64,000 bases of DNA, from positions 2,396,001-2,460,000 of the forward strand of contig NC_091864.1 in the NCBI RefSeq assembly GCF_019399895.1, in the 5' to 3' direction. This document shows positions 14,252 through 25,009 of the stretch, piece after piece. Made by a program: the position numbers and the translations under genes. The notes beneath the pieces were generated by a model, which was given only the letters and a program-made list of their open reading frames with translations, had not been told where the DNA came from and ran no database searches. This DNA is from Cardiocondyla obscurior (lineage: Eukaryota > Arthropoda > Insecta > Hymenoptera > Formicidae). The stretch's first letter is position 1; the number at the start of each line of letters is the position of its first letter.

Positions 14252-14381
14252 TACCGCGGCACCGGCCATTGTGTAAAAAGGACCCATGACGCTCGGGTAG
14301 TGCACGCTGAGGAGTGGACGCGTAGTTTTTCCTCCCTCGAGTTTCGTCCTCTTGTGATATTTAGACTGTGCCAATACATAG
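14252..14381 (+). promoter_or_regulatory. lola: candidate lola non-coding first exon A
   Basis: The stretch ends at a near-consensus donor (ATAG|GTGAGTAAG, last exon base 14,381) in GC-rich DNA upstream of the constant exons. It shares ordered blocks with the unit at 17,281-17,433: TACCGCGGC, GCCATTGT followed by AAAAGG, TGTGATATT, then the donor; a further shared block follows downstream at about 14,686. It would splice to the acceptor at 19,403, giving an untranslated leader. The transcription start is not resolved, so the left boundary is only the first shared block. Confidence 0.5.
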
Positions 14382-17280
14382 GTGAGTAAGAACAAAAAGC
14401 CGTATGCCTTACCGATACCGCGGGTGCCGCCTCCGCGTCTCGCGTTTATTCGGTCCGCGTCCTTCGTCGCCTGCTCGCCGCGAGCCGTCGCGGTGGAAAG
14501 TTTCACGGAAAACCAGGTCGCGTACCGCCATGTCGCCGCGTTCTATCCGCATGCCCGCTCCTTCGACGAGGTAAAGCCACGGGCGTTTCTCACCTCGCGC
14601 CAACGATCCCGGCGGAGACGTCGGCCGCCCCGGGCGGGCACCTGCCTCACTCGAGAGTTTTCCTCGAGCTTTTTCGGTAGTTTTTCGCCATTTTGTCTCG
14701 GGCCGAGAACGACGGGTCGGCCATTACGCGCGCGATCACCCACCGGTCCCCGCGTCCGACGAGGTCCACCTTTCCACGGGAATTCTCCGTTTCGTCCGGA
14801 ATGACGCACGTGGGAAGCCGTCGAAACGGCCTTCCGTGAAACGTCGAACGGAGGTTATTGCACCGCGTACGGATTAACGTTAACGCGAATGTTTCGCGCG
14901 ACTGTCGGCGAGGTTTCGGGGATCGACTTGAATAAGCGGAATACGCTCGTTTCGTAAAGCGTTCCCGAAACTATTCGCGGTTACTATGCGACGTAGAAGA
15001 CGTCCCGCCTGCGAGACGAACTTAGCCGTCGGTGAGAATCTGCTTTCGCGAATCCACGGCGGCGCGATCGCCGCCGCCGCGAGCGAGCGATGTGTCGGCA
15101 TTTTTACGTCACATTTCTAAGGCGTCAATCGGCAAATTAAGCCGAATTTCGTGAACACGATTACGTTTTCGTTCGTCGCCTTGCATTCCGCGTTCGTTTG
15201 CATCGGATTGCAATTATAATTCGACCGGCGCGCCGTTGACTTGCAAATCTTGATCCATATCTGTTAATATGAATAATAATGTAAGACGGGAGTTGATTTT
15301 TTTTTTTTTTTTCCTTTGTTTTTATTACGTAACACGCCCAGATTATCGCCCGTGCGGTTCACGCTCATACCGGCGACAGCTCTCCGCCGTGTCGCTTATC
15401 GCGTTAACGCGTCCGTACGCGTCTATGTCACGCGCATCGTGACTGCGGCGGCATTTCGACGATCGCTAAATATAGAAAAGTGATCGAGGTCGCGTTATGA
15501 AAGGTTCGGGAAAGCGTCGGCCATGACTGTTATAGCGTTCGGGAATGAGAAAAGCGGCTGCGATATCCGCCATAACGTGCGTCTGACCTGAAACCGACCC
15601 GCCACGACGCAGATTATCTCATCGCGGCACGAGATTCGCTTTAGCCATTTTCGTTTTATTCATTTGCGAATTTATCGCCGTGCCAAGTAAAGTCAGTGAA
15701 CCGATCGCGTTTCCTCCGATCGAGCAGCTTTTCGCACCGCCGGATTCCAGTTGTTTTGATTATCTCCGCGGCGATAAGAGCGAGGCGAAGTGGATCGTCT
15801 CGTAGAATTACATAAAATTACATAAAGAGCACGCAACGAGCCCGAGACGAAAAGGACACGCGCGCGGACCCGTAAGTCCCGAACGGCGTTTAGCGGTTTT
15901 CGCCTGCTTTATTACCGCAATTAAACTGCCTTTATTGACATTCCGGTCAGCACTCGGAATTTATTACGATCGGATTCCGTTCCGGCTTTATTTTACCCTT
16001 CGAATTTGAACGCGTAATAAAATAAACAACGGCGGAGAGGGCAGAACCGCGTCGTAATGGAGAGAACGAGTTATGCGGTAACAACCAAGACGAGAAAAAA
16101 TAAACGATGAACGTCGATTGAACCGCAGTCACGCGAAAACGGTATGATTTTCACAATGCCTTTTTTTTTCTTTGGCAGGATGTTTGCCATTTGTTTTTTT
16201 TTTTTAATACGTAATATTCATATCTGTAGATAAGTGGCAAGATTGAATTTTAGAAGTTTAGATATAATTTTTAGAAATATTTTTTCTCATGAAGCGGAGA
16301 TTCTTTTGCGATTAAAACACAGCTGAGATAAAATTATTAGAAGTTCGTGGATCGCGTAATTAAATTAAAATCAATTTTTTAAAAATAGATAGATTAGCTG
16401 CTTTTTATAAACTTAATTGTTAATTAAGATAAGAAATTATAACGTGAAGTGAACTGCACTACTTTTATTAGCGATATAAATTTATTTTTCGTATCGTGAT
16501 TGTTCCGCAAACCAGTTTTCTGCTTTTTATCGAAATAATAGCGTGGGGATGTACTATTTAAATATTTCTTTTTCTTTTTTACGAATGTAATGTTAAATAC
16601 AATGCTCGGGAATTATAATGCAATGCAAATTAGAATTGAAAAAATAGTTTCGTGTTACAAATTCGAATTACACTGAATCTTTTAATCATAAACTCTTCGA
16701 ATTGCCTCGGACAAATTATTAATTTTTATTTTCGTCAGTATAAATTATAATTTCGATTGAACATCTATCTCTTTTTATTTTTTTTATTTTTTTTACTTTT
16801 TTAGAATCGGAGATACGAAAAATAAATCGTATGAACGATCGAACTTGATCTACTTCGATGAAAAAGACCGCGGATATTTTTTGCTCGAGTTACAAAGTTG
16901 AGAACAACGTTACAGAATGTATTGGTAACGCGATTTGGAAATAGGTCGTTACAGTAGGTGCGATTTCTTATAGGTGTCTTTCGAAACACGTTTCTTAATC
17001 GACTCGTCCGTTCTTCCGGGAGGACTACGGCGGTGAGCGCGAATACTCTCGCGAGGACCGCCGAATCTGCCTTTCGCGAGCCGCTGAAAATTGAAGTCGC
17101 GACCATCTTGACGCCGATCGTAATTCGGCCTCGGCGGCGTCAGTGCTATTCTCAATCACGTCGCAGTAGCAAAATTTCCGTGCGGAGCGCATGCGCGCCG
17201 TTTTCCTGTTTTTCCTTCTTGCTCGCACCCGGGGGACGCGGCTCGAACGTCTGGCACGTCTGCGCCCTCCGACGGCGGTA
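14382..17280 (+). other. intron/promoter interval between first exons
   Basis: GC-rich to about 16,130, AT-rich from 16,140 to 16,830, then GC-rich again. It contains the shared CGCCATTTTGTC block at about 14,686 and the NRF1-type site at 17,187. No coding sequence is recognised. Confidence 0.5.
17187..17196. promoter_or_regulatory. NRF1/erect-wing-type site
   Basis: GCGCATGCGC, the palindromic NRF1 consensus, lies about 95 bp upstream of the first shared block of candidate first exon B. NRF1-family sites are typical of CpG-rich promoters and the insect homologue is Ewg. The motif match is exact; occupancy is inference. Confidence 0.5.
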
Positions 17281-17433
17281 TACCGCGGCCGTGTCGAGAG
17301 AGGCGTTCAGCTACGCCATTGTTGAAAAGGGCAGCGCACGAGGTGGACGCCGGGCCCTGGACGATCCACGCTGTTTTACTTTTCACCGACTCCACTGCTG
17401 TGATATTAGATTGTTTTATATCCCCCTTATTAG
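17281..17433 (+). promoter_or_regulatory. lola: candidate lola non-coding first exon B
   Basis: Second copy of the first-exon unit. It starts with TACCGCGGC, has CGCCATTGTTG and AAAAGGG at 17,315-17,331, TGTGATATT at 17,399-17,407, and ends at the donor TTAG|GTGAGT (last exon base 17,433). A block almost identical to one after exon A (CGCCATTTTGTCCCGGG) follows at about 17,825. Drosophila lola is known to use several alternative promoters, which agrees with this arrangement. Confidence 0.55.
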
Positions 17434-18479
17434 GTGAGTGATCAAGTCGCACGTAAAGACGCGGGCGGTATACGCGAGCGGTGTACGCGAGCCGTGTCCC
17501 CGGAGCCGCGGAAAAGAAAAAAAAAAATAACGTCGGGTGTTGCGGATGATATGGCGTGCGGCGGGTGGGTCCACGAGATAGCGAGTGTGTCTTCGAGCCG
17601 TTTTCGGGAACGTCGCGCCGCGGATACCGCGGAGTTTCGCTCTCGCCGTTACGCGCGTCCGCGGTAAATCGTAAGAATTTCCTGCCGCGTAGTGGCGTTT
17701 GCGTTTGTGATTTCAGTGCTGTTTGTCCAGACGCGACGCACGAGCGCGGGGGAATTCGGTCGGCGCGCGCGGGCGCGCCGCGGATCGATCGCCCGTGGTT
17801 TTCCGCCGCGAGCTTTCCACCCATCGCCATTTTGTCCCGGGTCCGACCTCGCTAACCGCCATGTTGGCGTTCCACGTCTTCGCCGACTCCCGCGGGTGTG
17901 AAAGCCCCTTTACGGGGCAAGGAGGTGGTAGCGCGTCGCCGCAAAACGGTTCTTCTTCTTCTTCTTCCCCCTCCTCTGCGTCGCGCTTTTCTCTCGGGCG
18001 AGTATTCGCGTGTGTGCGAGCGGCCGAGATATGCGATCGGGAAAAATGGTCAACAATTTTTGTTCTCTACACGCACGCACATGCAACACGCTCTTGGCAT
18101 CGTCTGACGTAACGCTCGCTCGCTCGCGCGCGAGATAACAATATAAATAGATTACGCAATCTCGCTCAGGCCGAGGAACGACTCTTTCCGTCTCGTTTAC
18201 TCTTTTTTTTTTCTTTTCTTTTTTTTTTTCCTCCTCTCTCTTCCCCTCTTCGTCCTCGCGCGCGGCGTCGTCTCGCGACTGCGCGCCTCGTTCTAAACCA
18301 GTCCTGCTGCATGTTCTGTAATCCTCTCCCTCTTCATCTCGCCGTTCCCCACTTATCGTCGCTCGCGAGCCGCGTGATCGATTTTCCCGTATTTATTGCG
18401 CGCTGCTAGTATAAATCGTGTTGACGTAAATCGGGTTAGACTCGGTCCGATTTTGTTCGTTACGCCGCCGGCCGGGCTG

Positions 18480-18601
18480 GTGACGCGTCGTAATAGTCGA
18501 TGAGAACATCACGATGAAAGTACGCTGGCCGATCGTCCCGGTCGTTTATCACGGTGATTAAACTCTCGGAGATCCGGGTTCGCCCGGACCATCGTCTTCA
18601 G
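18480..18601 (+). promoter_or_regulatory. lola: possible third non-coding first exon
   Basis: A donor TTCAG|GTATGC closes a GC-rich stretch at 18,601. Unlike the units at 14,381 and 17,433 it lacks the shared blocks. A small inverted repeat around CCGGGTTCGCCCGG sits about 25-40 bases upstream. The left boundary is arbitrary. Confidence 0.25.
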
Positions 18602-19403
18602 GTATGCGTGTCCGTCTTCCTCCCTTTCGTCTTTGCGCGTTAAGAGTTTTTTTTTTTTTTTAATTAAATTAATTTGCGCTCATGATTAAATATCTCTCTC
18701 TCTTTCTCTATTGTCGCGCGACTTGTCGAGAATTGCGAGGCCCTTGATAAAATTCGCGAACGATCCTAGAAAAAGGAGTTTCGATGGCGGTGGCGGTGCC
18801 GTGTAGGACCGCAGCTGCCGTTCCTGGGTCTCAGGAGCCTTCGCGATCGTTGCGCAAACCGTGCGCGCAGCCCGGACGTCCCGATTGCGCGTGTGCGGTG
18901 CTTGCGCGTCCTCCTGCATCATCCCCACCAAAGTAGTCTATTACCGTTACCAGACACGCACAAAGGAAAAGGCCAGAAGACCGATCCGACCGACGCGTCG
19001 TTCACACGGCCATTTTGGAAGCTTCGGCGCTTCGCTGCGGAGCTTTCGTCTCCGTCGTCCTCCCGCGAGGGCTGTGTGCGAGAAACGAAGAGGGAGAAGG
19101 AGACGAGACGAGACAGGACGGGGACTGTGAGACTGTCGAACCGGGACGGAAGTTAAAAGACGTACTTTCGCGGGTACGTCGGTCAGCTCGATGTGCGCGA
19201 TAATAATCGGTCGCGGGAGGACGAGATAGCGTCGGGTCGTTCAGCCGATTGATAGCGGTAAGGAGAACGAACAGCGCGTAAGAGAGAGAGAAAGAGAGAG
19301 AGGACTGCTCCGTCGGCAGGTTCCGCACTCGTACGTCGTTATCCGGCTTTTCTCGTTCACGTTACGCGTCGTCGCTTATCCACGCTTGTTTTCTCATCTG
19401 CAG

Positions 19404-19604
19404 AAACGAGGAAACGAAGCCAGAACTACCATGGAGGACGACCAGCAGTTCTGTCTCAGGTGGAACAACCACCAAAGTACGCTCATACAAAACTTCGACA
19501 CACTCCTCGAAAGCGGGACGTTGGTCGACTGCACGCTGGCGGCGGAGGGGAAGACTCTCAAGGCCCACAAAGTAGTCCTCTCCGCATGCAGTCCATACTT
19601 TGAG
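19404..19604 (+). CDS. lola: lola constant exon 1: start codon and first half of the BTB domain
   Basis: Acceptor CAG at 19,401-19,403, 27 bases of leader, then ATG at 19,431 in a good context (ACCATGG). It encodes residues 1-58, from MEDDQQFCLRWNNHQ to SACSPYFE, the classic opening of the BTB/POZ domain in the insect lola/Broad/tramtrack class (FCLRWNNHQS, LVDCTLAAEG, AHKVVLSACS). The BTB domain mediates dimerisation of the nuclear transcription factor and co-repressor contact. The exon ends in phase 0 at GAG|GTAAGC. No ATG precedes the start within the exon. The start is secure because every known member of this family begins at this position. Confidence 0.96.
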
Positions 19605-20019
19605 GTAAGCGAAACATTCAATTTGTCATTCTTTAATTGTATATATTTTTTTTACATTTTTCTAGGACGTTTATAATGTAATTAAAAAAAAAAAAAGAAA
19701 AAAAAGAATCTTAAGTCAGGGAATTATTACTTCATTTCTTATTTTGAAATTAACATATCTTTTCTTTTGGTTGTAGTAATAAATTGGAGACAGACATTGC
19801 CTGTATTTGAAACTAGAGATATGCTTGTTGTAATAATTAAGAGAACGGTGTCGATCAAATTTGATTAATGATTGTATTTTGTTAATTATCATTTGCTTAT
19901 TAGCAACGATATTAAATTAAAAAAAAAATGAAAAAAAGTTTTGGCTTAATAGAATAATTATAAGTGCAATAAATGGTAATTGCGTGTTGTGAAGCTTTTC
20001 CCCTTGCTTCTTTGTTCAG

Positions 20020-20310
20020 TTAGTTCAGTCGGGTTAGATCAATACGAAACATGTTGGGAGGGAATGAGATAGATGTTGAGAAGCAAGGGGAGAAGAGGGA
20101 TCTCAAGTTGAAACAAGATGGCCGTGCTTGTTGAACGTTGCCTGGGCAGGAGTGTAGGAGGTATAGCGGAGGATGGAGGGGGAGCAAAAGCCTGAAACCC
20201 CCTCCTAGGTCCTCTTGATCAATACAAGGAAAGCAAGATGGCTGATTTCCAGGGCACTTGCCCTGGGATTTTACCCTAATATGGGTGGGGATGCAGAACG
20301 GCTGTTGCAA
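20020..20310. other. GC-richer insert inside the BTB intron
   Basis: A block of about 290 bases stands out from the AT-rich intron around it. It contains AAGATGGC twice (GCCATCTTG on the other strand) and near-repeats of TTGATCAATAC. No protein or RNA gene is recognised. It could be a short interspersed element or an intronic regulatory element. Confidence 0.35.
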
Positions 20311-20660
20311 TAATTGAATACTGCTCTAGGAAAATTAATAAAGTACTATCTGTGCCAATTGTATGTGCGTGTACACTCTAACTCATCCCAGATATTGCAT
20401 TTATTCTTAGCTGCAGCATAAGATATATAAAAAGATTGATACTGTTAAATAATTAATTTTATCTCTATATATATTAAATATACTCTACGATGGTTTAAGC
20501 TTTATTGGGTTTAAATGTTTCTTAGCACATTTGTGCTACAATGTATATAAGATAAACGTGTTAGAATAACATTTAAATGTAGTATGAATTAATAAATGAT
20601 TATATTATTATGTTGTAATTAATATGATTGTTTAAATAATCATATCTTTTTATATTGCAG

Positions 20661-21046
20661 TGCCTCCTCAGCGAACACTATGACAAGCATCCAGTCTTCA
20701 TACTCAAAGATGTTAAATTCAAAGAACTTAAGGCAATGATGGATTATATGTACAGAGGGGAAGTAAACATTTCCCAAGACCAATTGGCAGCACTCCTCAA
20801 AGCCGCAGAGTCTCTGCAAATTAAGGGCCTTTCGGAAAGTAAAACTGCTGGTAGTAGTAAGACGGAATCCAGGCCACAGAAAACCGTCTCACAACCTACA
20901 GCACCGTCGTTAGACATTCCACACGCGTCTTCCGGTCTGACGATAGAAAAGAACAAAGTTCCTAGGCAAAGTTTGGCGCAAAGTTCCGTAGGGGATTTAC
21001 CAGAGGATACGGTTAGTCCTCAGGTGTCGAAAGGGTTGTCCTCGAG
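20661..21046 (+). CDS. lola: lola constant exon 2: second half of the BTB domain and linker
   Basis: Acceptor TTGCAG ends at 20,660. The exon continues in phase 0 directly from SPYFE with CLLSEHYDKHPVFILKDVKF and the BTB signature MMDYMYRGEVNISQDQLAAL, closing the BTB domain near residue 118. A serine/proline-rich linker follows. It ends in phase 2 at AG|GTAAGC (last base 21,046), where an in-frame stop would appear if the intron were retained. The family signature is unmistakable. Confidence 0.96.
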
Positions 21047-21151
21047 GTAAGCACTTCGAAGAAAAATAATGTATATTTTACGTTGTACTTTAAGCATAAT
21101 TTTTTTTAAAAACGTTGCTAACTGTATTGTATGTTTGATTTACTCTTTTAG

Positions 21152-21395
21152 GGAAGGTTCACAAAGTCCAACATCAAGGAAAAAAAAGAGGTTTCGAAGA
21201 AGAAGTCTGACTGAAGATAGTACGATAGAGAATCAGGATGCATCGAATTCCAGCGACATGCCTCAGCAAATGGGTGTACCGGCGCTTGGTATCGCGCCTG
21301 TGGCAGACGAAAAAGTACACGCAGATCCCACAGATTCTCTCGGCAGGTCAGCTTTAATGACGCAGTTGACGAAACCTGCCGACGAGATGTTACAG
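21152..21395 (+). CDS. lola: lola constant exon 3: basic nuclear-localisation segment
   Basis: Acceptor TTTTAG ends at 21,151. The first base completes the split AGG codon. It reads REGSQSPTSRKKKRFRRRSL and onward, so residues about 196-204 are a dense basic cluster typical of a nuclear localisation signal. The remainder is a polar, serine-rich and probably disordered linker. It ends in phase 0 at CAG|GTAAAA. Confidence 0.94.
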
Positions 21396-21641
21396 GTAAA
21401 ATATGTTCAATGTTTATCGCATTTACGTATGCCAACGGTTAAGTAGAGGCTGTCGCCCATAGCGCTGTTTCCTTCGCTTCGTTGGTAAAAAAAAATCGTT
21501 CTTTATCCTACTGCCTTGGTTCTATCTTTGACTTACCGCTGCAGTGTGGAAACGGTTCGAGATAATTTTCTCCTACCGATCATGTTTTTATCTGTAAAAT
21601 AAGCTCTTTCGACGTTTCTAATATATCTTAATATTTTACAG

Positions 21642-21819
21642 CTGCCACTCGAAAAACCCGAGCCAAACGATAATCTCATCGAACCAAAGTCTGAATACCT
21701 AGAAGATGCTGAGGAGGGCGTCGAAGATCTGACGCTAGATGAAGATATGAACGATCTTAATGACATGGAACAGGACAACAATCGAGCTGGACCGTCCCAT
21801 GATCCCGCCCAACACCCCG
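21642..21819 (+). CDS. lola: lola constant exon 4: acidic tail and splice hub
   Basis: Acceptor TTTACAG ends at 21,641. It encodes an acidic segment from residue 269 (LPLEKPEPNDN, then EGVEDLTLDEDMNDLNDMEQ) and ends GPSHDPAQHP with one extra G before GTGAGT (last base 21,819). This leaves the constant part at 327 codons plus one base. That single G is the hub: all downstream terminal exons supply the other two bases of the split codon, giving A, G, D, E or V at the joint. Confidence 0.95.
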
Positions 21820-22051
21820 GTGAGTTTCAAATATTATTTGCTATTTATTTTTTATTTTTGATTTTATCGTAGCGAAACGCAGGGTTTATTTTTCATTTAG
21901 GGGCAATGCAAATTGTAACATGCATTTGAAACTTGCGCATCGCTAAGCAGCGTTCCGCATGTAAGAATATGATTGCTACATGTAGCGAATAATTAATTAC
22001 GTATTGTATCAAATTTATATGCTCTGGAAAGAGTCAACGACAGTAGCGAAT

Positions 22052-22082
22052 CTTCGATCCAAAATGTTTATTTGGATCGAAG
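22052..22082. repeat. perfect intronic hairpin, 12-bp stem
   Basis: CTTCGATCCAAA (22,052-22,063) and its exact reverse complement (22,071-22,082) are separated by 7 bases. It lies in the intron between the splice hub and the psq-type exon. Confidence 0.7.
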
Positions 22083-22310
22083 CGGAGCTTGACGTCTTAT
22101 ACGATTGGACAGTGATTCTTGAACGAGAGTCCGCGGTATTGACCGGGTTGCGAAATTAATTTGTTCTTACTTAATCGTAAATGGGAAGGGCTTGTTCGTT
22201 GAACGAATAGTTTTGATGTCGCGAAGTCGTTTCGTTGTTCTGTTTTGTTATCTGTTAAAACGGGACGTGTAACAAATTGGCCGACACTAGCTTGGGTTTC
22301 CTCGTTGCAG

Positions 22311-22702
22311 GTGGGGGGGCGGGAGCGCGGTCTCGGTCGAGAGGGAATTTGAATAGTGGTGACGGTGGTGGTCGTGGTAATGATGGTGGTGGCGGTGGCG
22401 GCGATGCCCCATGGGCTTCCCATTTCCTCGAATGTAAAAAAGTGCCAAACATGAGGCGGCCGCGCCCAGACGTTGACGTAGGCGCGTTGCTTAAATCACT
22501 GGCGAACAAGCAGGGCAGAAAGTATAGTTTAGACTCGGTTAAAATGTCCCTGGAGGCAATATTACAACAGGGGGTTAGCACCACTCAAGCGTCCGAGATG
22601 TACGGCATTAATCGCTCAACGCTGCAGTTCTATTTGAAAAAATTGAACGTCGTCAGGAGGAGATGGAGACAACCTTCCAATACCCCAATCCAGCCTAGAT
22701 AA
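22311..22702 (+). CDS. lola: alternative terminal exon with pipsqueak-type helix-turn-helix
   Basis: Acceptor GTTGCAG ends at 22,310; G plus GT gives Gly and the frame stays open for 130 residues to a TAA. After a glycine-rich, low-complexity start comes a compact domain: RKYSLDSVKMSLEAILQQ, then GVSTTQASEMYGINRSTL, then QFYLKKLNVVRRRW. The pattern of a helix, an AS-x-x-YGI-x-RSTL turn and a recognition helix is that of the Psq/CENP-B-like HTH found in BTB-Psq proteins. The isoform would be BTB plus psq domain, about 457 residues, without zinc fingers. Possible poly(A) signals follow, for example near 23,841. It is the first alternative exon after the hub. Confidence 0.88.
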
Positions 22703-24207
22703 ACTTAATGTGCATATAAAAATCGTCGTTTTTTAAATGTTGAGTCCAATCGTTATTTTTAATAGTGATTATATAGTTCTGTTTTCATATAGAATTTTAC
22801 TTGTTCGTTTCACTTGTGAGTTTGATTTGTTAGAAATCAAATATTATTTTTACACATATTGCCGAACGACTGTTCTCTTCGCACTCTAACGTAAAATTTA
22901 TTTAAAAATCGTATCTCCGACAAGAATCACTTCCGAACTAATTGTTTAACAATAATTCCACTTTCACGGTTGGTTTTGATCTTTTTTAATATGGCAAATT
23001 TACTTTAAAAATAAATGAATCTGCTGGCTTTTAGTCTATTGGTCGTAATAGTTTTTTTTTTTTTTTTTTTTTATTACAATTGGTAATGTATAATACAAGT
23101 ATGGTGAGAGAGTAAAATAATTAACAAAAGACTGACATCGCCGATGAGTACCGGATCTGTACTCTGCTCACTATAACTATTCTTCCGTTCTCTCATTGCG
23201 ACTGCACGGAACTTGTGTTCTATAAATTATACTACTAATTGCAATAAAACATTTTTTTTTACAAAGCACGTTAATTAAAAAGCCTGAATATGAATCAATT
23301 TATTTTTGATGTAGCTTTACCATACTAAAGATCAAAATCGAAGATTAAATACTCTCGATCTCTTGTTAGTGATAATGTATGCATATTCGAGTTTAAAGTA
23401 TGGCGCAAGTTAATGTACAAAGTATTTGAACTTTAAATAGTTTGAAGTTGCCAGTATTATTTATCTATTTCCTAAGTGTTACATGTAGGGTATTCAAGCT
23501 TAAAATGTTTAAAACTTGTCTGGCTGTTCTGTATGTGCGTATGAATGTGTGCGAGCACGAATTTTTGAGCAAATGTGTTATGTTATCATGTATTCTACAT
23601 AACTTGCCAAATATTACTTGGTGTAACAAATCATGAGTATAAAGGGATGATTAGGGATATATTATATATAATGTATGTACTTTATGCATTTCCATTATAT
23701 AAGGGAGTGTCATGCGATTTTTTGATCGTGAAACCCTGTGTTTCGCTGTGTAATTTTTTGATCGATCTTATATATATATATATATTATATATATATATTA
23801 TATATGTCCCAATATTTTTGTTCCCTTTTAAAAGAGTTTATGAATAAAGTACCCTTTTCATTCCTAAAAAGATGTTATCACTATTATTTTTAATATGTTG
23901 ATTATTAAATTTCATGATTTTAAATAAGAATTTTTTTATAATTCAACAATTAAGCTTTGGACGATAAATCAGTTTTTAAAAATATCTTATATTTTAGTAT
24001 CATTATCTTATTTAATTTAAAATATATTCTCGTTTAAGAGCAAGGATAAATATATTTTTTTTAAATAGACTCTGTGAAAAGTTGTAATTAATCTCTATCT
24101 TATGATTTATGTTATAATTTTTATATCGATAATTTACAATATTGTATTACGTAAAAAATGTTTCACGGGGCATTAAAATTTATTGGACGATGCTTTTTAT
24201 TTTATAG
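22703..24207 (+). other. 3' UTR of the psq exon and intron
   Basis: AT-rich non-coding sequence with several AATAAA hexamers (near 23,013, 23,243 and 23,841) and an AT dinucleotide repeat. No further gene is seen. Confidence 0.6.
23768..23806. repeat. (TA)n microsatellite
   Basis: Imperfect TA dinucleotide run read directly; it lies just upstream of an AATAAA at about 23,841. Confidence 0.85.
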
Positions 24208-24210
24208 CAG

Positions 24211-24357
24211 GTCTTGGCTCATGGCACGTTACCGGTGACCGAAGTAATGCGGGGGGTGTTGTGGGTTCTGGAACTACCTGCGTTAGCGGAGGAGCGACGG
24301 ATGAGGTTTTTCTAGCAGCTCAGGAGGCCGCACAGGCTGCTCATCGCGACTCACAAG
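24211..24357 (+). CDS. lola: optional internal exon, symmetric phase 1-1
   Basis: Acceptor CAG ends at 24,210 and the donor is CAAG|GTAGGC after 24,357. The exon is 147 bases, exactly 49 codons, and enters and leaves in phase 1, so it can be included or skipped without changing any downstream frame. It encodes GLGSWHVTGDRSNAGG, a Gly/Ser/Thr-rich stretch, then an alanine-rich probable helix EVFLAAQEAAQAAHRDSQ. No known domain. Two acceptors sit in tandem (TAGCAG); using the upstream one would start the exon at 24,208 and add one alanine. If the donor is not used the frame reads on for about 50 residues to a stop at 24,515. Confidence 0.72.
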
Positions 24358-25009
24358 GTAGGCTCATTCTCATCATTTTTCATCTGACTCCGACCCCCGT
24401 AACAATAGGCACTCGTAATTGGCTCAACTCGCCAGAGCGTTTCACATGTGAACGACATTTTTGCCAGAGTCGTTTCCACGGTTTGAAATGTAAATTTTTA
24501 ATCAACTTACAGTAGAACTAAGCATATGGTACTTGTTTTTGAATGAGCTAGATGACGTGGAAAAATTTGAAATGGAAACAATGATATGTATATCTCTTGA
24601 ATGTGATAGACCTGAGAATGGCTCATTCACTACCGAGTATGTTAACAAAAGTTTCGAATGACGTGTACACGCGTGCGTAATATGTGTCTATTGCGCAGGC
24701 GGGGCGGAGCTTCTTTTTCTTTCGTTGTCGATAACGTGGTTCAACCTAGATTCCGGTGCGTTCAAGTGTAGCACGGTCTCTGAAAGAGCTTTTTATTTTC
24801 TACCAGAGCATGTAGAGCTTTCCGTTAAATTCTTAAGTTCTTTGTGTATCTCTTTCTATCTTTTCCTCTCTTAGCGTAGCGCCATGCGATAGGCGAGACT
24901 TGACGTAAGACGAGCCGCACGCGCCTTTTTTTTTTATCGCGCCAACCGCAATCGGTTTCCTATAATCGGTATTACGTTGTACGTTTTATCATCGTCTCGT
25001 CTTCGTCAG

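Noticed and set aside
13904..14506. 200-residue minus-strand frame over the candidate first exon A
   Set aside because: Arg/Ser/Ala-rich chance frame in GC-rich DNA with no domain; overlapping frames on both strands are equally open.
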